Source of the DNA: Bacteroidetes bacterium ADurb.Bin008
GTDB taxonomy: Bacteria; Bacteroidota; Bacteroidia; Bacteroidales; Tenuifilaceae
NCBI GenBank assembly: GCA_002071445.1
Contig: MWFE01000013.1
Span: 1 to 64,000, forward strand
Reading direction: 5' to 3'
DNA: 64,000 bases
The notes under the pieces: generated by a model
Databases searched by the model: none
The model's input: only the letters and a program-made list of their open reading frames with translations
Told to the model about the DNA's origin: nothing
In this document: positions 54,181 to 63,084 of the stretch, piece by piece
How positions within the stretch are numbered: position 1 is the first letter of the stretch
Layout: the number at the start of each line of letters is the position of its first letter
Translations under genes and position numbers: made by a program

Positions 54181-55674
54181 ATGAAAAAGATTAAAGTGAT
54201 ATTTTTTGCTGTAGCAGCATTAATGCTTGCCAATTGTGAGGGCTTCCTCGATTTGCGGCCCGAGGGCACTATCCCTTCAACGGGTATGGATTACACTAAG
54301 GCTGAAAACATTTTCCTTCCCATAAGCGCAGCCTATGCCAAACTCCGTTCCTACGGGGCACATGTATTTCCATACATTGGGGCCTTCGAGATAGCTTCCG
54401 ACAATGCCGACAAGGGTAGTACTCCCGAGGATAACCCTCCCATGAAAGAGATTGACGACCTTACCTACCAATCAACCAATGGTCTGATAAACGATTTGTG
54501 GATTGGATACTATGACATAGTTAGTGGTGCCAACTACGCCATACATCAGATGCCGCTGTTTTACGAAGCTTTGCAAAACATAGATGATAAACAGTACGCC
54601 ATGCAGTGCCAGGGCGAGGTGAAGTTTATCCGTGCCTACGCATACTTCAATCTCACCCGCCTATACGGTCGGGTTCCCATAATCGATACCACTCTCACTT
54701 CGGAGGAGTTGGCATCGGTCAGTCAATCTACCACAGCACAGCTATACGAATTTATTGAGAAAGACCTTGAGGAAGCCATTGAGGTATTGCCCGATTTTTA
54801 CTCAAAGGAGTGGGCGGGGAGAATTACCAAGTACACCGCCATGGCCCTTAAGGCCAAAGTGCATCTATACCAGGCGGAGTGGGACTCGGTGGCATCGCTA
54901 ACCGACAGGATTATCGCTTCGGGAAGGTATGGATTGCTGAACGATTTCAGAGCCGTATTCAGCGTTGATGAGGAGAACAGTAAAGAGTCGCTATTTGAAA
55001 TACAGAGTTCCACACTTGGTAGTTCCACAGGCCCTACAACCTACCTGGAATACGCCTATGTGCAGGGCCCCAGAGGTAATTCGCCTAGCAATATGCAGGG
55101 TTGGGGCTTTTGTACACCCAGTGACAACCTCATAGCATTCTTTGAGGAGAGGGGAGAGGTGATACGGCCCGCTACCACCCTGCTATATAGGGGAACGATG
55201 ACACCCGAGGGCGATAGCATTAAGAACAATTGCACTAATCCCGTGTACAATGGCAAGGTATATACCCCCTCGTACTACAACAACTGGAGCTACAATGGCT
55301 ATGGATTTGACCATAATATCAGGATATTGCGATATTCCGATGTGCTGCTCATGTATGCCGAGGCTTTAGTAAACGGTGCTTCTGTAACATTGACTAGCGG
55401 CATGAGCGCCGATATGGCCGTGAATATGGTGAGAGAACGCGCAGGGTTGGAAAACCTCTCCGGTGTAACCCTTGAGCAGATATGGGATGAACGCCGTGCC
55501 GAGCTGGCAATGGAAGAGGACAGGTTCTTCGACCTCATTAGAACCGGTCAGGCCAAGGAGGCCATGGCTAAAGTGGGTAAAACTTTTGTGGAGGGAAAAC
55601 ATGAGGTGTATCCCATACCCGCAGCGCAAATACAGCTGAATCCAAAATTAACTCAAAATAATGGATACAATTAA
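54181..55674 (+). CDS. SusD/RagB-family nutrient-binding outer-membrane lipoprotein
   Basis: 497 residues. Lipobox MLANC (Cys19). SusD_RagB features: N-terminal GFLDLRPEGTIP, TPR-like helices such as KFIRAYAYFNLTRLYGRVPII, and the C-terminal SusD domain with LRYSDVLLMYAEALV, VRERAGL and IWDERRAELAMEEDRFFDLIR. It sits on the outer membrane as a lid on SusC and delivers glycan fragments. Length is slightly below average (about 550). Confidence 0.96.
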   Translation: MKKIKVIFFAVAALMLANCEGFLDLRPEGTIPSTGMDYTKAENIFLPISAAYAKLRSYGAHVFPYIGAFEIASDNADKGSTPEDNPPMKEIDDLTYQSTNGLINDLWIGYYDIVSGANYAIHQMPLFYEALQNIDDKQYAMQCQGEVKFIRAYAYFNLTRLYGRVPIIDTTLTSEELASVSQSTTAQLYEFIEKDLEEAIEVLPDFYSKEWAGRITKYTAMALKAKVHLYQAEWDSVASLTDRIIASGRYGLLNDFRAVFSVDEENSKESLFEIQSSTLGSSTGPTTYLEYAYVQGPRGNSPSNMQGWGFCTPSDNLIAFFEERGEVIRPATTLLYRGTMTPEGDSIKNNCTNPVYNGKVYTPSYYNNWSYNGYGFDHNIRILRYSDVLLMYAEALVNGASVTLTSGMSADMAVNMVRERAGLENLSGVTLEQIWDERRAELAMEEDRFFDLIRTGQAKEAMAKVGKTFVEGKHEVYPIPAAQIQLNPKLTQNNGYN

Positions 55675-55707
55675 CCAACACTTTTGTTTAACTAAATCTT
55701 TAGAACA

Positions 55708-56643
55708 ATGAAAAACAAATTCAGAATTTTAGGAACCGTTCTCTTTGGAACGATGATGGCTATGGCCCTAATGTTTACATCCTGTAAAAAGGATAATGAT
55801 GATCCGGATGATGGGAAGATAGATCCGGGTACTATTGCAAAATCAAACTTGATTGCATATTTCGCATTCGAGGGTGACGGGAAAGATGAAGTCGGCTCAA
55901 TGACCCCCAGCAATATGTCAACCACCACAGCCACATTTGTTGATGGTCGCCGTGGTAAAGCTTTACAGGGTGCTGCCGACAAGAATTCCGGATTGCTCTA
56001 TACTTTGCCGGCAGACAGTAAGTTGAAAACGCTGAAAGCTTTCAGCTTTGCTTTGTGGCTAAAGCAGGTACCCAATACCATTGAAACAACCGACCTTCCT
56101 GAACAAATGGTTTTCCATTTAGATGGGAAGGGCGATTGGATTTGGGGTAACCTATTCTTATTGCAGCATAGGAACTGGCCTGAAGGTGAATCAGAAAGAG
56201 ACCGTAACTTCGCCGAAATGGACTGCTATTTTTGGAAAGATGATGCTCAAGAGTGGAAAGGACAGCGTGCAAACAATTGGTTTGTTGAAGTTTCTGTACC
56301 AACATGGAGGCATATTATCTGCACATACGACAATGTTACTTCCGAATTCCATGGCTATATTGATGGAGTTCACATCACTCATTTCGACGGAGCAGAGTAC
56401 GGTGGTGTTAAACGTTGGCAGGCTGGTGGCGAGGAAGTACCTTTGGGTGACCTAAAATTTAATAACCCCGAAAAATTTGCCATTGGGGCATGGTGCGATC
56501 GTCTTGCAGGTACTGATTTACAGAATGATGACTGGGCATCCCCATTCAAGGGCTTAATCGATGAGTTCCGTATTTACGACAGGGCTCTCACAGCAGCCGA
56601 GGCAAAAGATCTATACGATGCCGAGGTTACACAAATAAACTAA
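55708..56643 (+). CDS. LamG-domain lipoprotein, probable surface glycan-binding protein
   Basis: 311 residues. Lipobox FTSC (Cys26). An acidic linker (DNDDPDDGK) typical of surface-exported Bacteroidota lipoproteins follows, then a LamG/concanavalin-like jelly roll at about 47-305, opening LIAYFAFEGDGKDEVGSMTPSN and ending with the ALTAAEAKDLYDAEV helix. It has no catalytic signature. By position after SusD it probably holds the glycan at the cell surface. A strong terminator directly follows. Confidence 0.85.
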   Translation: MKNKFRILGTVLFGTMMAMALMFTSCKKDNDDPDDGKIDPGTIAKSNLIAYFAFEGDGKDEVGSMTPSNMSTTTATFVDGRRGKALQGAADKNSGLLYTLPADSKLKTLKAFSFALWLKQVPNTIETTDLPEQMVFHLDGKGDWIWGNLFLLQHRNWPEGESERDRNFAEMDCYFWKDDAQEWKGQRANNWFVEVSVPTWRHIICTYDNVTSEFHGYIDGVHITHFDGAEYGGVKRWQAGGEEVPLGDLKFNNPEKFAIGAWCDRLAGTDLQNDDWASPFKGLIDEFRIYDRALTAAEAKDLYDAEVTQIN

Positions 56644-56654
56644 CATTCTTTTTT

Positions 56655-56690
56655 TAATGAGGGGAGGCGCTTTTCTTCCCCTCATTTTTT
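56655..56690 (+). terminator. Intra-locus terminator after the LamG gene
   Basis: AATGAGGGG (56656-56664) pairs with CCCCTCATT (56678-56686), 9 bp, followed by T residues. It lies between the SusCD-LamG genes and the enzyme genes. Confidence 0.85.
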
Positions 56691-56709
56691 CCTCCTTAAA
56701 TCTTTTGTG

Positions 56710-58359
56710 ATGAGGGTAAATCCTTTATTGCTGGTGCTTTTGTTGTTTTTTTTCTCGTGTAAAAAAAACGAAACAGATGGGGTGGTTGCGGAAATTCTTA
56801 TTGACTCCGTAACCGTCAATGGGCTGGGCATGGTCAATGGGGGAACTGTTCACGAGATAGACTACAATGCTCAGGATATAAAGATTTACTTTGCCAATGA
56901 GGTCGATAGCTCCCTGTTCAATCCGGCAAAATTGTACTTTACCGGACCCTCCAACACTGCTTTTAAGTATTCCTTTCAGAAAAACAAAAAGGTTTTATGC
57001 ATTACCCCGCAACAGAAGTTAGAACCTGTTTCCATCTATAAGATAATTTTTGACGAGGGTGAAAACCTTGGAGGAATAAACAAAATATTCTATATTTTTA
57101 AATTCCATACCCGGATTGACAGCACATACAAGTTCCCCCAAATTGAAGATGAGGAACTGCTTACCCTTGTTCAACGGCAGACCTTTAAATACTTTTGGGA
57201 TTACGCTCATCCCGTATCGGGGTTGGCAAGGGAAAGGTTTGGGTCGGGTGATGTTGTAACATCGGGCGGTTCAGGATTTGGCATGATGGCTATCCTGGTG
57301 GGAATATCGAGGAACTTCATCACTCGAAGTGAAGGTTTTGAAAGGCTAAACACCATTGTAAATTTTTTGAACAACCCCGAAACCGATAGGTTTCAAGGAG
57401 CATTTCCGCACTGGCTCAACGGGAGTACAGGAAAAGTTTACCCTTTCACCACAAAAGACAATGGCGGCGATTTGGTGGAAACCGCCCTGCTGATGCAGGG
57501 GATGCTCACGGTGCGTGAGTTTTTCAAAAACGGAAGCGATGCCGAACGGGCCATGTGCGATACCATACAGAAACTTTGGGAAGAGGTTGACTGGTCTTGG
57601 TATCGGAAGAACGAGGAAAACGTTTTATACTGGCACTGGTCGCCAAATTATGGTTGGGAGATGAACCACCAGATAAGGGGTTGGAACGAAGCCCTGATTG
57701 TTTACGTTTTGGCCTCTTCATCACCTACATACCCTATAACTAACGAGGTGTACCATGAGGGCTGGGCACGGAACGGGGCATACCCTATGGTAAACAACAA
57801 CACTTTTTATGGCATTCAACTTCCCTTGGGGGAGAATTACGGTGGGCCGCTTTTCTTTTCGCACTACTCTTTCCTTGGGCTCGATCCAAGGAACTTGTCT
57901 GACCGGTATGCCAACTATTGGAATCAGAATGTAGTTCATACCCTAATCAACAGGGCTTACTGTATTGCTAACCCCAAGAAGAATGTGGGCTATTCGGCCG
58001 ATTGCTGGGGATTGACAGCCAGTGATATACCCGGTGGCTATTCCGCAAGCCAGCCGATGAACGACAGGGGGGTGATTGCACCAACCGCAGCCATCGCCTC
58101 CATGCCCTATACCCCCGAGGAGAGCCTGAGGGCTCTACGGTTTTTTTACTACGTATTGGGCGATAAAATTTGGGGCGAGTATGGCTTCAATGATGCCTTC
58201 AGCCTCACATCGCTTTGGTTTGCCAACTCCTATATAGCCATTGACCAGGGGCCCATTGTGTGTATGATTGAGAACCACCGCTCTGGCTTACTGTGGGACC
58301 TTTTCATGGGAGCCCCCGATGTGCAGGAAGGATTGAACAAGCTGGAGTTTTTATTCTGA
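56710..58359 (+). CDS. PF10091-family glycoside hydrolase (GH144-like) with N-terminal Ig-like domain, lipoprotein
   Basis: 549 residues from the ATG at 56710; a GTG at 56707 is an equal-quality alternative. Lipobox FFSC (Cys17). Residues about 30-135 form an Ig/Big_5-like beta domain; about 145-549 match the PF10091 glucoamylase-like (alpha/alpha)6 barrel, with FKYFWDYAHPVSGL, GGSGFGMMAILVG, DNGGDLVETALLMQGML, and SADCWGLTASDIPGGY. The PF10091 fold includes GH144 endo-beta-1,2-glucanases (for example from Chitinophaga pinensis). Substrate assignment by this resemblance is inference. First gene after the internal terminator; tandem with a second PF10091 gene. Confidence 0.9.
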   Translation: MRVNPLLLVLLLFFFSCKKNETDGVVAEILIDSVTVNGLGMVNGGTVHEIDYNAQDIKIYFANEVDSSLFNPAKLYFTGPSNTAFKYSFQKNKKVLCITPQQKLEPVSIYKIIFDEGENLGGINKIFYIFKFHTRIDSTYKFPQIEDEELLTLVQRQTFKYFWDYAHPVSGLARERFGSGDVVTSGGSGFGMMAILVGISRNFITRSEGFERLNTIVNFLNNPETDRFQGAFPHWLNGSTGKVYPFTTKDNGGDLVETALLMQGMLTVREFFKNGSDAERAMCDTIQKLWEEVDWSWYRKNEENVLYWHWSPNYGWEMNHQIRGWNEALIVYVLASSSPTYPITNEVYHEGWARNGAYPMVNNNTFYGIQLPLGENYGGPLFFSHYSFLGLDPRNLSDRYANYWNQNVVHTLINRAYCIANPKKNVGYSADCWGLTASDIPGGYSASQPMNDRGVIAPTAAIASMPYTPEESLRALRFFYYVLGDKIWGEYGFNDAFSLTSLWFANSYIAIDQGPIVCMIENHRSGLLWDLFMGAPDVQEGLNKLEFLF

Positions 58360-58406
58360 TAGACGAAAAAGCATTTTTGTTGGGAAACACTTTTTAATCA
58401 TTAGAA

Positions 58407-59786
58407 ATGAAATTATTTAGTAAACTACTCATATTTACGCTTTTAATTTCGGCGTGCAACAACTCACAACAGGTTGTTTATCAATCGAATGGTAAAGTTA
58501 ATTATCAACTTACACCTGAGGATGAGGCCCTGCTCGATTCCATTCAGCAGAAGTCTTTCCTCTATTTTCTCAATGAACGTCATCCCGTTTGGGATGTGGT
58601 CAAGGATAGGGCATCGGAATGGGCGCCGTCAAGCATAGCGGCCACGGGATTTGGTATTCCAAGTTTGGCTGTTGGGGTGGAAAGGGGCTGGATTACAAGG
58701 GAAGAGGCAGTGAAAAACACCCTGAGCATACTCTCGTTTTACGTCAATTCATCGCAGAGTGCCGATACCAACGCGGCAGGATACAAAGGATTTTACTACC
58801 ATTTTCATAGGATGAGCACCGGTACGCGCGAATGGCGATGCGAACTATCGTCGGTGGATACGGGGCTGTTGATGATGGGAATTATCTTTGCGCGCAACTA
58901 CTACAATACCGACAATCCGGATGAGCAACAAATTCGTGAGCTGGCCAAATTCCTACTGGACCGTATTGAGTGGAATTTCATGGAAATGCCCGATACCGGG
59001 AAGTTTGCCCACACCATATCCATGGGCTGGTACCCCGAAACCGGACTGCACAACATGGGCTGGAAAGGCTACAACGAGGCACTGTTCCTATACATTCTGG
59101 CCGCAGGGCTGGGCATGGAGAATATTGAGAGGAGCTACAACGCCTGGTTAAAATCGTACGATTGGAACACCTACTACAAGGATTATCCCCATGCCGCATT
59201 CCCCCCGCTTTTTGGGCATCAGTTCTCCCATATCTTCATCGATTTTCGTGGCCTTGCCGACCCCTACATGCATAAAAAGGGCATTGACTACTTCGAAAAT
59301 TCGCGGAGGGCAACCTACGCCCAGCGGCAGTATGCCATGGACAACCCACACGGCTGGGTGGGCTACGATTCGCTTTGTTGGGGCATCACGGCCAGCGACG
59401 GGCCAACGGAATTGTACAATAGCGATGGCAAAACATTCTACGGCTATGCCGGCAGGGGCGCGAGCAATCCAAACCTCAACTACTTCGACGATGGTACCAT
59501 AGCTCCCTATGCAGCGCTCTCGTCGCTACCTTTTGCCCCCGAAATCGTTTTGCCCACAGTAAAATCGATGATAGATCGAAACGGCAGCAGGATATGGGGT
59601 AAGTATGGATTTTACGATGCCTTTAACAACACCGTTAACTGGGTGAACGATGATTTCATCGGTATTGCACAGGGTCCAACGCTCCTGATGATTGAAAACT
59701 TCCGAACAGGGCTGGTTTGGGAGTATGTAATGATAGACCCTGTGATACAGAGAGGGTTGAATACCCTTGGATTCAAATATTTTTAA
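58407..59786 (+). CDS. PF10091-family glycoside hydrolase (GH144-like), lipoprotein
   Basis: 459 residues. Lipobox ISAC (Cys17). A single PF10091 domain with EDEALLDSIQQKSFLYFLNERHP, TGFGIPSLAVGVERGWIT, YNEALFLYILAAGLGMEN and YDSLCWGITASDGP. It shares the same core as the upstream 549-residue protein, but has no Ig-like domain and diverges in loops, so the two are likely to differ in cleavage mode or side chain. 47 bases separate them. Length close to GH144 enzymes (about 450). Confidence 0.9.
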   Translation: MKLFSKLLIFTLLISACNNSQQVVYQSNGKVNYQLTPEDEALLDSIQQKSFLYFLNERHPVWDVVKDRASEWAPSSIAATGFGIPSLAVGVERGWITREEAVKNTLSILSFYVNSSQSADTNAAGYKGFYYHFHRMSTGTREWRCELSSVDTGLLMMGIIFARNYYNTDNPDEQQIRELAKFLLDRIEWNFMEMPDTGKFAHTISMGWYPETGLHNMGWKGYNEALFLYILAAGLGMENIERSYNAWLKSYDWNTYYKDYPHAAFPPLFGHQFSHIFIDFRGLADPYMHKKGIDYFENSRRATYAQRQYAMDNPHGWVGYDSLCWGITASDGPTELYNSDGKTFYGYAGRGASNPNLNYFDDGTIAPYAALSSLPFAPEIVLPTVKSMIDRNGSRIWGKYGFYDAFNNTVNWVNDDFIGIAQGPTLLMIENFRTGLVWEYVMIDPVIQRGLNTLGFKYF

Positions 59787-59867
59787 ACAGACGCACTCGC
59801 TGTTTGTGATGCTACCATTGTAAAAAAGAAATTACATCGATTTTAGGGCAATTTTGCAATACCTCTC

Positions 59868-62800
59868 ATGGCATATCGGAATAACATAAAGGCAACCCTG
59901 CTTTGTACCATTGCTCTGCTAATCCACACCATGGCATACAGCCAGCAGGTGGTTGTGGATGATTTCGAGAGTACCGATGGCTGGAGTTTTGTCAAATCCG
60001 ATGGGGTGAACCTACGCCTCGAGCCCGGGGATGGGGTTTCGGGGAATGGCCTGCGTTTTGACTACGATTTTACCCTCGGAACTGGGTATGGGGGTATCCA
60101 AAAGTGGTTCACGTTCGACTTGCCCGATAATTTTGAATTCTCCTTTTGGATAAAGGCTGATTCTCCCGACAACAATTTCGAGATTAAATTTTTGGATAGT
60201 TCGGGGGAGAACGTATGGTGGGTTAACAACATAAACTATTCTTTCCCAACGGAGTGGAAAAAAATCCGTATTAAAAAAAGGCATATCAGCTTTGCCTGGG
60301 GGCCAACAGATAACAGGGGGATAAGCCGCATCCGCAGGATTGAATTTACCGTGGCATCGTTTGTTGGCGGCAAGGGTACGGTATGGATTGACGACCTTAG
60401 ATTTCAACCCCTGCAGCCCGAAACGCAAGCCTATCCCATTCCACGGATTACTGCAACCTCTTCGGCACCAATAACCAACCCACAGAGCATTGCCGATGGT
60501 GCTTCAGAAACTTTTTGGCAAAGCCAAAGCGGCAGTCCACAGTCCATTACGTTCGATTTCGACGGACAGCGGGAATTTGGCGGATTGCAGATTGACTGGT
60601 GTCAGGGAAAGCACGCCGAAAGTTTTGAGGTATCAATTTCCGACGACGGTAAGGAGTGGACAAGGGTATTTACGGTGGATAACAATCGCCAACAGAGAAG
60701 TTTTGTTGACCTTTCCGAATCGGAGGCTGCGTATTTACGGTTGAACCTGTTGAAAGGTGTACATCCAAACGGATTTGGAATAAACAATGTCAAAATACTT
60801 GATGTAAAAGATTCGCAAACCCCCAACGACTTTTTCAGATACGTGGCCAAAAACTCGCCCGTGGGCGATTACCCCCGTTACTTCCTCGACCAGGCATCGT
60901 ACTGGACTGTGGTGGGCCCCAACACCGACGTTAAGGAAGCCCTGATAAACGAGGATGGGTTGGTTGAGGTGGGAAAAGCCATGTATTCCATCGAGCCCAT
61001 GATGATGATTGACGGGAAACTATTCAATTGGAGCAATGCCAACCCGACTCAGAGTATGAAATTCCCCCACGCCTCCGATGAGCTTGGGTTTACACCATCG
61101 GTTAAATGGCAATGCAATGATATCGAACTTGTTACGGGAGTGTCAACTTCGGGCACAGCCAACGTGAATTCGCAGCTGAATATTGGATATTACCTGAAAA
61201 ACAGCTCTGCTCAAACCCGGGATTTTGATTTATACTTACTCCTAAGGCCTTTTCAGATTAACCCCTACTACCAGTTTCTAAACCTGAACGGCGGTGTGGG
61301 AAAAATTTACTCCGTTGCGGAGAGGGATAAAGGGAACAGCATTGAGGTTGACCATAAGATGATATACACCACAAGGGAATACGACCTCTTCGCGGCGGGA
61401 ACAACGGACGAGGGGAACCTGGTTGACATGATAAGGAGGGGCCAACTGACGAATGGGGTTAAAGCAGTTCACCCCCATGGAAGGGCTAATGGCGCCATCC
61501 GATACCATATCAACCTTAAACCCGGAGAGGAAACCATGTTTTTTCTGGTGGTACCGTTCTACCATGAACTTCAGCCGGATTATCCGATTACCAACGAAAG
61601 GGTGCTTGATGATTTCAAGCAAGCTGAATTGTTCTGGGAGTCGAAGGTGAACCACATTCGGTTTAACCTGCCCCCATCGGCCAAAAGGATAGTGGACACC
61701 TACAAGTCCAATCTGGTTTACATACTCATCAACAGGGATAGGGCGGGCTTTCAGCCCGGCTCTCGATCCTACGACCGTAGCTGGATTCGCGATGGGGCAC
61801 TCACCTCATCAGCATTGCTGAAATCGGGGATAGACAATGAGGTTCGTGAATTCATTCAGTGGTATTCCGCCTACCAGTACGACAATGGCAAAGTACCCTG
61901 CGTGGTGGACGCCCGTGGCCCCGACCCGGTGCCGGAGAACGACAGCCATGGTCAGCTTATCTACCTCATTAGGGAGTATTTCAATTTTACACACGATACT
62001 GCATTCCTGCGTTCGAACAATGAGCACGTACTGAAAGCGGTTGATTACATCGAAACGCTGATTGCAGAGCGTTCCACGGAGCATTACAGAAGCGGAAACG
62101 ATAGCATCAGGGCGCATTACGGGCTGGTGCCGGAATCAATCAGCCACGAGGGTTATTCTGAGAAAGCCATGCACTCCTATTGGGACGATTTCTTTACCCT
62201 CAAAGGCCTGAAAGATGCCGTTGAAATCCAAAGAGTGCTTGGCGAAGAGAACAACCGCCGGCGTATAGCCGCCATCAGGGATACGTTCAGGGAGAATTTG
62301 TACAACTCCCTGGAGATGGCCATGAGGTTAAGGGGGATTGACTATATCCCCGGCTGCGTTGAACTGGGCGATTTCGACCCCACTTCAACCACCATTGCCC
62401 TTACGCCCTGCAATGAGTTTAATAATCTTCCCAAGCCACAGGTTTACAATACTTTCAATCGATACTTCCAGTTTTTTGAGGAGAGAAGGGATGGCAAAAG
62501 GGAGTGGGACAAGTACACACCTTACGAAACAAGGCTTATCGGTTCGTTCATACAGCTCAACGAGCCCCAGAAGGCTCATCGGTTGATTGAGTATTTCCTC
62601 AACCATCAACGCCCCCGGGCGTGGAATCACTGGGCCGAGGTGGTCTGGAACGATGAGCGAAAGCCCGGATTTATCGGAGATATGCCCCACACGTGGGTGG
62701 GCAGCGATTTTATCAATGCCATACGAACCATGTTTGTTTTTGAGAATGAGTACGATAGCACCTTAGTAGTGGCATCGGCGCTGTATCAGGATTGGATAGA

Positions 62801-63059
62801 TTCGCCCCGTGGCATGTCGGTTGAAAACCTCCCCACATACTATGGCGACATCTCTTACACCATACAAAAGATGGGTAACAAATACAGCATCCGCATTTAC
62901 GGAGATGTTGTGCTACCTGAGAATGGCATGAGGATTAAAAACTTCAACGGCTCCAGAATACCAAAAAGGGTTACTGTGAATGGGAAGGAGATACAATCCT
63001 TTGATAACAAGCAGATTGCCATTCATGCTTTTCCGGTAGAGATTGAGATATACTACTAA
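59868..63059 (+). CDS. Large secreted multidomain enzyme: CBM11/CIA30-like, F5/8 type C and (alpha/alpha)6-type glycosidase
   Basis: 1063 residues. Signal peptide (about 26 residues, ending AYSQQ). Residues about 28-185 form a CBM11/CIA30-like beta-sandwich (VVVDDFESTDGWSFVKSDG, TVWIDDLRF). About 195-325 resemble a F5/8 type C (discoidin) domain. About 330-620 are a beta-rich domain. About 630-960 are an (alpha/alpha)6-type catalytic region with YDRSWIRDGALTS, CVVDARGPDPVPENDSHGQL, HYGLVPESISHEGY, and MPHTWVGSDF. The catalytic acids cannot be placed with certainty. A C-terminal beta domain completes it. It is probably a glycosidase cooperating with the PF10091 enzymes. No CAZy family number can be assigned by eye. 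Confidence 0.8.
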   Translation: MAYRNNIKATLLCTIALLIHTMAYSQQVVVDDFESTDGWSFVKSDGVNLRLEPGDGVSGNGLRFDYDFTLGTGYGGIQKWFTFDLPDNFEFSFWIKADSPDNNFEIKFLDSSGENVWWVNNINYSFPTEWKKIRIKKRHISFAWGPTDNRGISRIRRIEFTVASFVGGKGTVWIDDLRFQPLQPETQAYPIPRITATSSAPITNPQSIADGASETFWQSQSGSPQSITFDFDGQREFGGLQIDWCQGKHAESFEVSISDDGKEWTRVFTVDNNRQQRSFVDLSESEAAYLRLNLLKGVHPNGFGINNVKILDVKDSQTPNDFFRYVAKNSPVGDYPRYFLDQASYWTVVGPNTDVKEALINEDGLVEVGKAMYSIEPMMMIDGKLFNWSNANPTQSMKFPHASDELGFTPSVKWQCNDIELVTGVSTSGTANVNSQLNIGYYLKNSSAQTRDFDLYLLLRPFQINPYYQFLNLNGGVGKIYSVAERDKGNSIEVDHKMIYTTREYDLFAAGTTDEGNLVDMIRRGQLTNGVKAVHPHGRANGAIRYHINLKPGEETMFFLVVPFYHELQPDYPITNERVLDDFKQAELFWESKVNHIRFNLPPSAKRIVDTYKSNLVYILINRDRAGFQPGSRSYDRSWIRDGALTSSALLKSGIDNEVREFIQWYSAYQYDNGKVPCVVDARGPDPVPENDSHGQLIYLIREYFNFTHDTAFLRSNNEHVLKAVDYIETLIAERSTEHYRSGNDSIRAHYGLVPESISHEGYSEKAMHSYWDDFFTLKGLKDAVEIQRVLGEENNRRRIAAIRDTFRENLYNSLEMAMRLRGIDYIPGCVELGDFDPTSTTIALTPCNEFNNLPKPQVYNTFNRYFQFFEERRDGKREWDKYTPYETRLIGSFIQLNEPQKAHRLIEYFLNHQRPRAWNHWAEVVWNDERKPGFIGDMPHTWVGSDFINAIRTMFVFENEYDSTLVVASALYQDWIDSPRGMSVENLPTYYGDISYTIQKMGNKYSIRIYGDVVLPENGMRIKNFNGSRIPKRVTVNGKEIQSFDNKQIAIHAFPVEIEIYY

Positions 63060-63084
63060 CCGTTTTGAAAAAATGTAAAATAAC

